Shown here: positions 16,827-25,286 of the stretch, piece after piece
How positions within the stretch are numbered: position 1 is the first letter of the stretch
Layout: every line of letters begins with the position of its first letter
Source of the DNA: Janibacter hoylei PVAS-1
Lineage (GTDB): Bacteria; Actinomycetota; Actinomycetes; Actinomycetales; Dermatophilaceae
DNA: 64,000 nt
Reading direction: 5' to 3'
Assembly: GCF_000297495.1 (NCBI RefSeq)
Contig: NZ_ALWX01000042.1
Span: 1-64,000 of the forward strand
Translations under genes and position numbers: made by a program
Notes under the pieces: model-generated
Database searches by the model: none
Told to the model about the DNA's origin: nothing
The model's input: only the letters and a program-made list of their open reading frames with translations

Positions 16827-17475
16827 GGCCACCATCGACTACTTCCTCCGCGAGGAGGGCGACCCCGAGCGCATCAGCGGGACGACCTACGCAGAGCGCA
16901 TCGCGCAACGAGACCGCTACGCGCTGAAGCCCAAGGAGCGAGCGGACGCCGAAGGCCACACCCGACTCGCCTGTCCCGCTGTTGGGGCCTCCGCCACCGC
17001 TTCTTGCCCGCGTCGCGAGCCCCACCCACGTTCGCTCGACCGCCCCAAGGCCCGGTCCTGCCGCTGATGCTCCTCAACCCTGCTCCCAAGGTCTGCGAGC
17101 AGAAGACGATGACCTTCCCACCCTCGGTCGGGGCGAAATACGAGCAGACCTACGCCTACCGCTCACCAGACTGGCAGGAGCACTACACGACGGGCCGTCA
17201 GAGCGTCGAGTCGGTGAACAAGTCGGTCAAGGACGGTCGCTTCATTCCAGTGGACGATCCCGAACTGCGTCCCCGGCGTGGCTTCATCGCCCAACTCTTC
17301 AGCCTCGCAGTGATGATCGCAGCCACGAACGTGCGCAAGATCATTGCCTGGCTCAGATCAGGTGGGCGTGACCACCATCGCGTCCGCCCCCATCAAGCGC
17401 GTGCGCCGTCGAGAGGCCACTCGTGGCTGGACGACCATCGAGCCCAACGCCCCGCCTGTGGAAGCCGACGCCTGA
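16827..17475 (+). pseudogene. Transposase-like mobile-element protein, C-terminal remnant
   Basis: Three reading frames together encode ATIDYFLREEGD, RLACPAVGASATASCP, then LLNPAPKVCEQKTMTFPP, SVESVNKSVKDGRF, MIAATNVRKIIAWL, then a tail ending PPVEADA. This is the C-terminal part of a widespread actinobacterial DDE-type mobile-element protein. The N-terminal two thirds are missing: the match begins abruptly at 16827, where the HsdR-like fragment also ends. Frame changes lie near 17050 and 17365. It is dead and marks an old insertion or rearrangement point inside the island. Confidence 0.65.
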
Positions 17476-17622
17476 GCCACGCGCACGACCTCACCCCAGA
17501 TGGACCGCACGGCTTCAGCCTGCCCGAACGTCGGCGCAGGACACTTGCAGGGGCTCCAATGAGCCTTCGTCGGCCCGGCCACCCGGGCGTAGAGCCGATC
17601 TCAGACCCTCATGGACAACGAC

Positions 17623-17660
17623 AAGGGCCGGACCGCTCGATCTTGAGCAGTCCGGCCCTT
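17623..17660. terminator. Terminator-like hairpin
   Basis: AAGGGCCGGAC (17623-17633) pairs perfectly with GTCCGGCCCTT (17650-17660), with a 16-base loop and a following CTCT. It lies between the transposase remnant and the tRNA-Leu gene and could terminate either strand. Confidence 0.6.
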
Positions 17661-17713
17661 CTCTAGGCGTTCCGTACAAACGTGAAACACGTTTCCACGC
17701 AAACGACCCTCTG

Positions 17714-17799
17714 TGTCCGAGGGGGGACTTGAACCCCCATGCCCTAATACGGGCACTAGCACCTCAAGCTAGCGCGTCTGCCAATTCCGCCACCCGGAC
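17714..17799 (-). tRNA. tRNA-Leu (anticodon GAG)
   Basis: An 86-nucleotide class II tRNA on the minus strand. The acceptor arms GTCCGGG and CTCGGAC pair with one G-U. The anticodon stem CTAGC/GCTAG encloses TTGAGGT, giving anticodon GAG. A long variable arm (GTGCCCGTATTAGGGCAT region) and a TTCAAGT T-loop follow. CCA is not encoded. The accessory region abuts its 3' end, the classic integration position, although I did not find a repeated copy of the tRNA end at the other side. Confidence 0.95.
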
Positions 17800-17914
17800 G
17801 AGTGGTGCATCCGGTGGTGTGGGGGCCACCGGGGCAACGACGTGAAACTTTACACGCGGATGACGCGAGTGCGAAATCCGCCGTGTGGCGGGCGTCGCGG
17901 CCTCGCCGGTGGTC

Positions 17915-18361
17915 TCACTCCACGGTCGGCAGAGCGCCAGTGCTCGGCGTCTGCGAGGCCTCCTCGGGAGCGCCGACATAGAGGCAGAAGGGGTGTCCGG
18001 CGGGGTCGATGAGCACGCGGACCTCTTCCTGTGGCTGGTGCTCGGACAGGCGTCCGCCCAGACGCAGCGCCGCCGCGACAGCGGCCTCGAGGTCGCTGAC
18101 CTCGATGTCCAGGTGCATCTGCATCTGCTGGTCGCCCTCCAGCGCGGGCCAAGCCGGCGACCTGTGCTCGGTCTCGAGCTGGAAGCCGAGGTACACGTGC
18201 GCACGCTCCGGCGCGATCGTCGCCCAGTCCTCGTCGTCGCTGTGGATGCGCCAGCCGAGGACCTCGGCGTAGAAGCGGGCCAGTCCCCTCGGGTCGGGCG
18301 TGCCGAGCACGGTGCCGAGGTAGTCGTGGGGCGGTCGTCGTCCTGGGAGCATGATCTCCAC
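17915..18361 (-). CDS. VOC-family (glyoxalase/bleomycin resistance-like) protein
   Basis: The protein has 148 residues. Two beta-alpha-beta-beta-beta modules are visible: LGTVLGTPDPRGLARFYAEVLGW (15-37) and MHLDIEVSDLEAAVAAALRLGG (about 82-103), followed by RVLIDPAGHPFCLYV (about 113-127). Metal-site residues would be the His/Glu in these modules. The substrate is unknown: such proteins range from glyoxalases to antibiotic-binding proteins. It is divergent from the PEBP gene, with 46 bases between the two starts. Confidence 0.85.
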   Translation of the reverse strand: MEIMLPGRRPPHDYLGTVLGTPDPRGLARFYAEVLGWRIHSDDEDWATIAPERAHVYLGFQLETEHRSPAWPALEGDQQMQMHLDIEVSDLEAAVAAALRLGGRLSEHQPQEEVRVLIDPAGHPFCLYVGAPEEASQTPSTGALPTVE

Positions 18362-18407
18362 CTAACGCGAAAGCGCACTGATAATCCAGCCCGCTAGTGT
18401 CGATGGC

Positions 18408-18954
18408 ATGGACCTCACGCGACCGACCGCACCGTCCCCCTACCGACCTCCTCCCCACCACGACGCCCTTCGAGGTGACGAGCGAGAGCTTCACCGACGG
18501 TGGCGCCCTCGCCCACGCCCAGGTCTTCGACGACTGGGGTTTCACCGGCGGCAACCTCAGCCCGCAGCTGCGTTGGTCGGGCGCCCCGGAGGGCACCAAG
18601 AGCTACGCGATCTCCTGCTTCGACCCTGACGCGCCGACCCCGGCCGGCTTCTGGCACTGGACCGTCGTCGGCCTCCCGGCCGACACCACCTCGCTGCCCG
18701 AGGGCGCGGGGGTCGAGGGCGGAGCACAGCTGCCCGAGGGTGCCTTCATGACCGCGACCGACTACGGGACCAAGGCCTTCGGCGGCGCGGCTCCGCCGCA
18801 GGGCGACATCGCCCACCGCTACGTCTTCGCCGTCCACGCGCTCGACACCGACGACCTGGGCATCGACGACTCCGTCTCGTGCACCGTGGCGGCCTTCAAC
18901 TACCTCCAGCACACGATCGGGCGCGCCGTCATCACCGGCATGTACCGCAGCTGA
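18408..18954 (+). CDS. YbhB/YbcL-type PEBP-family protein, apparent frameshift at start
   Basis: The body contains the PEBP signature SYAISCFDPDAP and GFWHWTVVGLP, and ends YLQHTIGRAVITGMY. Bacterial PEBP proteins bind phosphate-like ligands; their role is unclear. The family start MDLTRP lies at ATG 18408, but a single extra C (18436-18444, either run) shifts the frame before DLLPTTTPFEV. The 547-base span is one base too long, and correction gives 181 residues. An unbroken frame from 18397 exists but has an unlikely N-terminus. Confidence 0.82.
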
Positions 18955-18989
18955 CGCTGCCGCACCCCACGCTGCGCGGCGGGTCGGCC

Positions 18990-19103
18990 CTACTGATCGG
19001 GCAGGCCCGCCGCGAGTTCGTCGAGGAAGTCGTCGACGTCAGACAGGGCATAGCCCTCACGCCAGCGGGTCCGGGTGAAGGACGGTCGGGCGCCGGTGCT
19101 CAT
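18990..19103 (-). CDS. Very short DivIVA-domain-type protein
   Basis: The protein has only 37 residues, including FTRTRWREGYALSDVDDFLDELAAGL, the membrane-binding N-terminal element of DivIVA/Wag31-type proteins (RRGYDxxDVDxFL). Its ATG overlaps the stop of the upstream RNA methyltransferase gene by four bases, so it is translationally coupled. No coiled coil follows, so it may be a minimal membrane-curvature-binding peptide, or the end of a formerly longer gene. Confidence 0.6.
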   Translation of the reverse strand: MSTGARPSFTRTRWREGYALSDVDDFLDELAAGLPDQ

Positions 19104-19909
19104 CGCACCCTCAGCTCCCAGGCGGCGACGGCTCCCGCCGCGGCGACGTTGAGGGAGTCCACTCCCCCGGCCATGGGGATGGTCACGGTCACGTCCACGT
19201 GCTCGAACGTACGTCGCGCCAGACCGTCGCCCTCGGTCCCGAGGACCAGCGCAAGACGCTCCGGCGGGTCGGCGGCGAGCTCGTCCAGGCCCACCGCGTC
19301 GTCGGCGAGGGCCAGCGCGGCCACGGTCCAGCCTGCCTCCCTCAGGTCGGCGATCGCGGCCGGCCACGGGTCGATCCGGGTCCACGGCACCTGGAAGACC
19401 GTCCCCATCGATACACGGATAGCCCTGCGGTACAACGGGTCCGCGCACCGAGGCGTGACGAGCACCGCGTCCGTCCCGAGTGCCGCGGCCGACCGGAAGA
19501 TCGCCCCGACGTTGGTGTGGTCGACGACGTCCTCGATGATCAGCACCCGCCGTGCCCCGCCCAGTACCTCCGTCAGGGAGGGCAGCTGCGGTCGGTGCAT
19601 CGACGCCAGCGCCCCGCGGTGGAGGTTGTAGCCGGTGATCCCCTCGATGACCTCGGCCGACCCGGTGTAGACGGGTACCCCGCTCGCCTCGGCGTCCGCG
19701 ACGACGTCGGCGAGGTCGGTGAGCCACCGCTCCCCCATGAGCAGGGCCCGCGGCCGGTGGCCGGCAGCGAGTGCCCGCCGGATGACCTTTTCGCTCTCGG
19801 CGAGGTAGAGCCCACCGGCGGGCTCGAGCACCTTGCGCAGCTTGACGTCGGTCAGCCCGACGAAGTCGCGCAGGCGTTCGTCGGTCGGGTCGGTGATGAG
19901 GATCGGCAC
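19100..19909 (-). CDS. SPOUT-family RNA 2'-O-methyltransferase (TrmH/SpoU type)
   Basis: The protein has 269 residues. An N-terminal substrate-binding part (FVGLTDVKLRK, LYLAESEKVIRRAL) is followed by the SpoU domain: RRVLIIEDVVDHTNVGAIFRSA (motif 1, about 119-140), LALVLGTEGDGL (motif 2) and IPMAGGVDSLNVAAAGAVAAW (motif 3), which together form the knotted SAM site. The catalytic Arg/Asn and the SLNV motif are intact. Target rRNA or tRNA cannot be told from sequence. Confidence 0.9.
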   Translation of the reverse strand: MPILITDPTDERLRDFVGLTDVKLRKVLEPAGGLYLAESEKVIRRALAAGHRPRALLMGERWLTDLADVVADAEASGVPVYTGSAEVIEGITGYNLHRGALASMHRPQLPSLTEVLGGARRVLIIEDVVDHTNVGAIFRSAAALGTDAVLVTPRCADPLYRRAIRVSMGTVFQVPWTRIDPWPAAIADLREAGWTVAALALADDAVGLDELAADPPERLALVLGTEGDGLARRTFEHVDVTVTIPMAGGVDSLNVAAAGAVAAWELRVR

Positions 19910-19918
19910 AGGCCGAGG

Positions 19919-20644
19919 CTAGAGCAGAGCGCGAGCGATGACCCCGATGCTCGCGATGACGCAGAAGACGAGCACCCCCCGCCGCACGGACTCCGGCCGG
20001 ATCCGTCGTCGCACCGGCCCCGCCAGCAGGTGCCCCACGAGGACGAAGGGAGCCCACACCAGCCCCGCGAGCAGGTCCTCGCGGTCGACCTGCCCACCGA
20101 TCGCCAGACCGGTCATCCCGATGACCGTGCCGGCGAGGAAGAAGGCCGCGAGGGTGCCGCGCAGCAACTCGGGCCGCTCGTGGCGCAGCACGAGCGCGAA
20201 GAAGGGCCCACCGATCGAGGCCGCTGTCCCTGAGACGCCCGTGATCGCCCCGGCGAGGGCTGAGTTGCGCCGGTCCAGCCCGATGTCGACGGCCCACACC
20301 GACGCGGCGACCGTCACGAGGATGAGCACGCCGACGGTCAGGGCGATGGCATCGGCCGAGGCGACGGCGACGAGCGCCACTCCGAGCGGTGTCGCGAGGA
20401 TGCGGGCGCCGAGCGCCCAGCGCAGGTGTCGCCACGCGATCTCCCGAGCGCCACCGAGCAGCTGGAGGAGTGGCAGGAAGAACACGCACACGATGAGCGA
20501 GGCCGGCATGAGGTCGGGCCGGAGCATGACGACGAAGGGAGCCGCGACCACCGCGATCCCGAAGCCGATCGTCGACTGCACCATCGACCCGCACATGACG
20601 ACGAGGCCGAGGGAGAGCAGGACCGGGTCGAGCCAGCCCGTCAC
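19919..20644 (-). CDS. TauE/SafE-family anion exporter, copy 2
   Basis: The protein has 241 residues and about eight membrane segments. It has the pseudo-twofold pattern of TauE/SafE: GSMVQSTIGFGIAVVAAPFV near the start and GVSGTAASIGGPFFAL in the second half. It probably exports sulfite, sulfoacetate or a related anion. The GTG 20644 overlaps the stop of the first copy by four bases, so the pair is co-translated and may work as a heteromer. Confidence 0.85.
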   Translation of the reverse strand: MTGWLDPVLLSLGLVVMCGSMVQSTIGFGIAVVAAPFVVMLRPDLMPASLIVCVFFLPLLQLLGGAREIAWRHLRWALGARILATPLGVALVAVASADAIALTVGVLILVTVAASVWAVDIGLDRRNSALAGAITGVSGTAASIGGPFFALVLRHERPELLRGTLAAFFLAGTVIGMTGLAIGGQVDREDLLAGLVWAPFVLVGHLLAGPVRRRIRPESVRRGVLVFCVIASIGVIARALL

Positions 20645-21423
20645 GGGAAGAACACGAACTTCACGAGGCCCGCGAGGCCCACGACGACGATGACGGCGCG
20701 CAGGACATTGGCCGGCAGCCGTCGGCCGTACCTCGCGCCGAGCACACCCCCGGTGATCGCGCCGACGGCGACGAGGAGGGCGATCCGCCAGTCGATGAGC
20801 TCGGGTGCGGTGACGATGAAGACGAGCGAACCGACCGCGTTGACGAAGAGGCCGAGGACGTTCTTCAGCCCGTTGAGCGCCTGCAGCGGCTCGGTCGACA
20901 GGGCGGACAGCAGGCCGATGAGGATGACCCCCTGAGCGGCACCGAAGTAGCCGCCGTACACGCCCGCGACGAGGACACCGGCCATGAGCGCCACCAGGTG
21001 GCTCGTCGGCATCCGGCCGCCGTCCTCGTGGCGGGCCTTGCTCCACGCCTGCAGCCGAGGGCCGAAGATCACGAGCAGGATGCCGATGCCGATGAGTACC
21101 GGGACGATCGCCTCGAAGGCCTCCGGCGGCAGCCACAGCAGGAGCAGCGCGCCGGTGATCGCCCCGAGAACCGACATCGGGACCAGCTGCAGGACCCGAC
21201 GTCCCATCCCCTTCAGCTCCGGCAGGTACCCGATGGTCCCGCTCACCCCACCGGCGACGAGGCCGATCGAGTTGGAGACGTTGGCCGTGACAGCCGGGGT
21301 GCCGATGGCCAGGAGCACCGGGAAGGTCACGAGCGTCCCCGAGCCCACGAGGGTGTTGATCGCCCCCGCCCACACCCCGGCGAGGACCACTGCACCCATC
21401 TCCACCCACGACACCCGGCCCAC
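20641..21423 (-). CDS. TauE/SafE-family anion exporter, copy 1
   Basis: The protein has 260 residues and about eight membrane segments. The family repeats are visible as AGAINTLVGSGTLVTFPVLL (N-terminal half) and GYFGAAQGVILIGLLS (C-terminal half). It is less similar to the second copy than a recent duplication would be. A start at ATG 21399 (MGAVVLAG) is an alternative. The pair is divergent from nothing nearby, and 46 bases separate it from the slipin gene upstream. Confidence 0.85.
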   Translation of the reverse strand: MGRVSWVEMGAVVLAGVWAGAINTLVGSGTLVTFPVLLAIGTPAVTANVSNSIGLVAGGVSGTIGYLPELKGMGRRVLQLVPMSVLGAITGALLLLWLPPEAFEAIVPVLIGIGILLVIFGPRLQAWSKARHEDGGRMPTSHLVALMAGVLVAGVYGGYFGAAQGVILIGLLSALSTEPLQALNGLKNVLGLFVNAVGSLVFIVTAPELIDWRIALLVAVGAITGGVLGARYGRRLPANVLRAVIVVVGLAGLVKFVFFP

Positions 21424-21469
21424 CCTAGTGACGGTGGACCGGGTGTCCGGTCATCGGGGTGCTCGCGGG

Positions 21470-22657
21470 TCAGGGCTGCTGAGGCGCCTCGCCGGACGCA
21501 TCGCCGGCCGGCGGCTCGCCGGGCTCGTCAGCGGAAGGGGCCTCGGGCGACTGCCGCGGCGCCGACTGCTCGGGCAGGCGGACACCGGGTCCCATCGCCG
21601 GCTGCACCCGGGACGCGGGCGTCGCGTGCTCGGTGGCCTCGCGGCTGGCCTGACCGGCCTGCCCGCGCGCCTCGGCGAGGGCATCGCCCGGGTCCTCGAG
21701 CGAGGTCTGGTCGAAGACGTTGGCGTCCTCCGGGCCGGGGTCGACCCAGTCCTCGGCGTCCAGGCCCCCCTTCGGGCCGTCGCCGTCGCCACCACCGAGC
21801 GCCCCACCGATGCCGCGCAGGGCATCGGTGAGCTCGCTCGGGATGATCCACATCTTGTTGGAATCACCGGTGGCGAGCTGGGGCAGCACCTGCAGGTACT
21901 GGTAGGCGAGCAGCTTTTGCGTCGGCTTGCCACGGTGGATCGCGTCGAAGACCTGCTTGATGGCCCGCGACTGGCCCTGGGCCTCGAGGACCGCGGCCTG
22001 GGCCGAGCCCTCGGCCCGCAGGATCGCCGACTGCTTCTCACCCTCGGCCGTGAGGATCTGGGACTGCTTGACGCCCTCGGCGTTGAGGATCGCGGCGCGA
22101 CGGTCGCGCTCGGCCTTCATCTGCTTTTCCATCGACTCCTGGATCGACATGGGCGGGTCGATCGCCTTGAGCTCGACCCGGTTGACCCGGATGCCCCAGC
22201 GCCCGGTGGCCTCGTCGAGCGCGCCGCGGAGCTGGCCGTTGATCTGGTCGCGGCTGGTCAGGGTCTGCTCGAGGTCCAGCGAGCCGATGACGTTGCGCAG
22301 CGTGGTGACCGTCAGCTGCTCGATGCCCTGGATGAAGTTGGCGATCTCGTAGACGGCTCGCTTGGAGTCGATGACCGTGTAGTAGATGACCGTGTCGATG
22401 TTGACGACGAGGTTGTCCGAGGTGATGACCGGCTGCGGCGGGAAGCTCACGACCTGCTCGCGCAGGTCGATGCTCGCGCGCACCTTGTCGACGAAGGGCA
22501 CGAGGATGTGGATGCCACCCTCGAGGGTGCGCGAGTAGCGGCCCAGCCGCTCGATGATGAGCGAGGTCTGCTGCGGCACGATGCGCACCGTCTTGAAGAG
22601 GATGACGAGCGCGAAGATCAGCAGCGCCGCCACGAAGATCAGGATGGTGGGTCCCAT
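21470..22657 (-). CDS. SPFH/band 7 protein (paraslipin type)
   Basis: The protein has 395 residues: one N-terminal membrane anchor (3-22), a band 7/SPFH domain (about 25-200) with IVPQQTSLIIERLGRY, a coiled-coil region rich in Ala/Glu (200-260: MKAERDRRAAILNAEG), then a conserved KLLAYQYLQVLPQLA element and a 120-residue acidic, Pro-rich disordered tail. Such proteins form oligomeric membrane scaffolds. It is followed (in transcription after the NfeD gene) in the usual NfeD-slipin pair. Confidence 0.9.
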   Translation of the reverse strand: MGPTILIFVAALLIFALVILFKTVRIVPQQTSLIIERLGRYSRTLEGGIHILVPFVDKVRASIDLREQVVSFPPQPVITSDNLVVNIDTVIYYTVIDSKRAVYEIANFIQGIEQLTVTTLRNVIGSLDLEQTLTSRDQINGQLRGALDEATGRWGIRVNRVELKAIDPPMSIQESMEKQMKAERDRRAAILNAEGVKQSQILTAEGEKQSAILRAEGSAQAAVLEAQGQSRAIKQVFDAIHRGKPTQKLLAYQYLQVLPQLATGDSNKMWIIPSELTDALRGIGGALGGGDGDGPKGGLDAEDWVDPGPEDANVFDQTSLEDPGDALAEARGQAGQASREATEHATPASRVQPAMGPGVRLPEQSAPRQSPEAPSADEPGEPPAGDASGEAPQQP

Positions 22658-22684
22658 GGGCGTTCCTTTCGACGGGCGGAGCCG

Positions 22685-23140
22685 TCAGTCTCGGCGGGTG
22701 ACGATGGCGGTCGCACCGTCGATGGACACGACGCTGACCTCGGCGCCCGGCTCGCAGGCGGCCTCGCCGTCAGGGACGCGGGCGCTCCACGTCTCCCCGG
22801 CCAGGCGCACCCGACCGTCGGTCTCGGTGACCGTCTCGAGGACCCGCGCGGTCTGCCCGCTCAGGGCCCCCGACCCGATGTCGGCGGATGCCGCCGGATT
22901 GGTGAACTGTCGCTTGACGATGGGGCGCACGACCCCGATGAGAAGCAGCGCGACGGCCACCGCGAGCACGATCTGGACGACGACCGGCGCACCCAGTGCG
23001 GCCGCAGCGGCCCCGACGAGCGCTCCTCCGAAGAGCATGACGAAGACGAAGTCGACGGTCGCCGCCTCGATCGCGATGAGGACCAGCGCCAGGCCCAACC
23101 AGACCAGCCAGAGGTTGTCTCCCAACCACTCCACGGTCAT
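22685..23140 (-). CDS. NfeD-family membrane protein
   Basis: The protein has 151 residues: membrane segments at about 10-30, 33-50 and 52-72, then a soluble OB-fold (about 88-150: SGQTARVLETVTETDGRVRLAGETWSAR). It is the short NfeD form that pairs with slipins and probably stabilises their assemblies. The slipin gene starts 27 bases downstream of its stop, so they are in one transcript. The ATG 23140 is chosen because the first helix follows it directly. Confidence 0.9.
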   Translation of the reverse strand: MTVEWLGDNLWLVWLGLALVLIAIEAATVDFVFVMLFGGALVGAAAAALGAPVVVQIVLAVAVALLLIGVVRPIVKRQFTNPAASADIGSGALSGQTARVLETVTETDGRVRLAGETWSARVPDGEAACEPGAEVSVVSIDGATAIVTRRD

Positions 23141-23165
23141 TCCCCCTTCGTCTCGTGTCCGACCA

Positions 23166-23951
23166 TCATGCCCGGGCGCGGGCCGACCAACGCTCTCCGT
23201 GCTGCTCCAGCACCAGATCGAGACCAAAGGTCTGCGACAGGTTGGCCTCGGTCAGGGTGATCTCGATCGGCCCCTGGGCGACGACGCGGCCCTCGCGCAG
23301 CAGGAGCACGTCGGTGAAGTGCGGCGGGATCTCCTCGACGTGGTGGGTCACCATGACCAGGGCCGGGGCCTCGAGGTCACCGGCGATGGCGCCGAGACGC
23401 TGGACCAGGTCCTCGCGCCCACCGAGGTCGAGACCCGCGGCCGGCTCGTCGAGGAGCATGAGCTCGGGGTCGGTCATGAGGGCCCGGGCGATCTGGACCC
23501 GCTTGCGCTCTCCCTCCGAGAGCGTGCCGTACGTCCGATCGGCCAGGTGCGCCGCGCCGAGGGCCTCGAGCAGCTCGCCCGCGCGCGCGTGGTCGAGGTC
23601 GTCGTAGCGCTCACGCCACCGACCGACGACTCCCCACGAGGCGGTGACGACGACGTCGGCGACCCGCTCCCCCTTCGGGATCCGCTCGGCGAGCGATGCA
23701 GAGGCCAGGCCGATGCGCGGACGCAGGTCGAAGACGTCGACCGCACCGAGGACCTCACCGAGCACACCGACCACCCCGCTCGTCGGGTGCATGCGGGCCG
23801 CGGCGAGCTGGAGCAGCGTCGTCTTGCCGGCACCGTTGGGGCCCAGGACGACCCAGCGCTGCCCCTCCTCGACCTCCCAGTCGACATCCGCGACGAGAGT
23901 CGACCCGCCACGCACGACGGTGGCACCGGCCAGGGCGAGGACATCACTCAT
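23166..23951 (-). CDS. ABC transporter ATP-binding protein
   Basis: The protein has 261 residues. It has Walker A GPNGAGKTT (about 38-46), Q-loop region, signature LSEGERKR (about 137-144), Walker B LMLLDEPAAGLD and switch His THHVEEIP. It resembles the stand-alone ModF/YlmA-type ATPases found in actinobacteria. No permease gene is next to it, so the partner is unknown. It could instead be a regulatory ATPase. Confidence 0.88.
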   Translation of the reverse strand: MSDVLALAGATVVRGGSTLVADVDWEVEEGQRWVVLGPNGAGKTTLLQLAAARMHPTSGVVGVLGEVLGAVDVFDLRPRIGLASASLAERIPKGERVADVVVTASWGVVGRWRERYDDLDHARAGELLEALGAAHLADRTYGTLSEGERKRVQIARALMTDPELMLLDEPAAGLDLGGREDLVQRLGAIAGDLEAPALVMVTHHVEEIPPHFTDVLLLREGRVVAQGPIEITLTEANLSQTFGLDLVLEQHGERWSARARA

Positions 23952-23988
23952 GGCTCGACCCTACCCAGCAGCAACTAGCATCGTGCAG

Positions 23989-24744
23989 ATGCCCGAGCTG
24001 CCCGCCTCCGTCCGTGTCGCCCTGTGGGTCACGCATGCCTGGTCCGGCGGCACGACCCTCACCGACGCCGTCGAGCGTGCCCTCCCCGACGTCGACCACA
24101 CCGAGGGACTCGTCGAGCAGGTCCGCATCTGGCGCGACCTCGGCGAAGCCGCCCTCCTCGTCGCCCTCCCGGCTCCCGGTGACCTCGGCAGCCTGCCCCG
24201 CTGCGGTCCGATCGCCGCCGACGCAGCAGCAGAGGCCGGCGAAGCCCTCTACGTGGCCGGCCTCGGCGGCCTGCTCGTCCCGAGCATCTCGACCTTCGGC
24301 TCGGCGGGCGCGCAGGGACTGCGCATCGACTGGATGACCCACGACGCCGACCCCGTACCGCCCCACCGCATCGAGGCCCTCGAGCCCTCCCAGCTCGAGC
24401 GGCACCTGCGGCGACAGCTGCTCGCCTCGATCGACGAGCTCGACGACATCCGCGGCACGCCGTGGGCGGACGACCTTGCCCGTGACCTCGTCGACGAGCG
24501 TCTCGGCACCGACTGGGCGCTGCCGCCCGACCTCCCGGAGCGGGCTCGCAAGGTCATCGGGCTGGCCGGGACGATCGCCGTGGCGGCCGAGGTCGGGCTC
24601 ACCGCCTCCGGCGCCGTCACCGCCGCCCACGACGACACCCGCAGCCGCGCGTTGCGCCGATTGGCCAGGGTCTGCGAGCACAGCCTCGCCGACGCGACCA
24701 ATGCGGCCTGCGCCCAGCTCGCCGGGTGGGTCCCGGTGCGCTGA
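23989..24744 (+). CDS. Conserved actinobacterial protein of unknown function
   Basis: The protein has 251 residues and is soluble. It begins MPELPASVRVALWVTHAWSGG and contains AGLGGLLVPSISTFGSAGAQGLRIDW and a Leu/Arg-rich helical C-terminal half (WALPPDLPERARKVIGLAG). These patterns are typical of a conserved actinobacterial family without known function. Its ATG at 23989 is divergent from the ABC ATPase gene (37 bases). The next gene starts within its stop codon, so the two are one operon. Confidence 0.75.
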   Translation: MPELPASVRVALWVTHAWSGGTTLTDAVERALPDVDHTEGLVEQVRIWRDLGEAALLVALPAPGDLGSLPRCGPIAADAAAEAGEALYVAGLGGLLVPSISTFGSAGAQGLRIDWMTHDADPVPPHRIEALEPSQLERHLRRQLLASIDELDDIRGTPWADDLARDLVDERLGTDWALPPDLPERARKVIGLAGTIAVAAEVGLTASGAVTAAHDDTRSRALRRLARVCEHSLADATNAACAQLAGWVPVR

Positions 24745-25286
24745 TGCGCACTCTGCGGACCCGCCGGCTGCGGCTGGACCCGATCGGCCCCGAGAACCTG
24801 CCCTTCCTCGCGGACCTCGACGGCGACGCCGCGGTGCTGCGACACCTGCAGCCGCGTGCGCGGACCCGCGAAGAGGCTCTGGCCCACTGGAGCCCACGGG
24901 TCCCCGGCCCCATGTGGGTCGGGGACCTGGGCGAGCGCCCCGTCGGGTGGTGGGCGCTGTGGCCGGACGAAGGGGGCGAGACCGCCGAGCTCGGGTACCG
25001 CCTGGCCCGTCGGTGGTGGCGTCAGGGGCTCGCTGTCGAGGGCGCTCGGGCCGTCCTGGACGATGGCTTTGCCGACACTCGGCTCCAGGTGGTCCGGGCG
25101 GAGACGATGGTCGTCAACGCCGGCTCGCGAGGGGTCATGCGCCGCCTCGGCATGCGGGAGGTGCGCATCGAGGTCCGTGAGTGGGAGGAGCCGCTGCTCG
25201 GCGCCGATCTCGGCGAGGTGATCACCGAGATCACGCGTGCGCAGCGGCTTGCGGCGGATCAGCCCGAGGCCAGCACACCCTCGTAG
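24744..25286 (+). CDS. GNAT-family N-acetyltransferase (RimJ/RimL type)
   Basis: The protein has 180 residues. It starts RTLRTRRLRLDPI, the usual RimJ/RimL opening, with the acetyl-CoA loop YRLARRWWRQGLAVEGARAV (about 80-99) and VVNAGSRGVMRRLGM (about 121-135). The ATG overlaps the preceding stop (TGATG). It could acetylate an amino group of a small molecule or protein. Its end overlaps the convergent glgA end by 28 bases. Confidence 0.85.
   Translation: MRTLRTRRLRLDPIGPENLPFLADLDGDAAVLRHLQPRARTREEALAHWSPRVPGPMWVGDLGERPVGWWALWPDEGGETAELGYRLARRWWRQGLAVEGARAVLDDGFADTRLQVVRAETMVVNAGSRGVMRRLGMREVRIEVREWEEPLLGADLGEVITEITRAQRLAADQPEASTPS

Noticed and set aside
17672-17700. parS-like palindrome (GTTTCACGT) beside the tRNA
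   Set aside because: Only half of the ParB consensus is present, so the match is weak.
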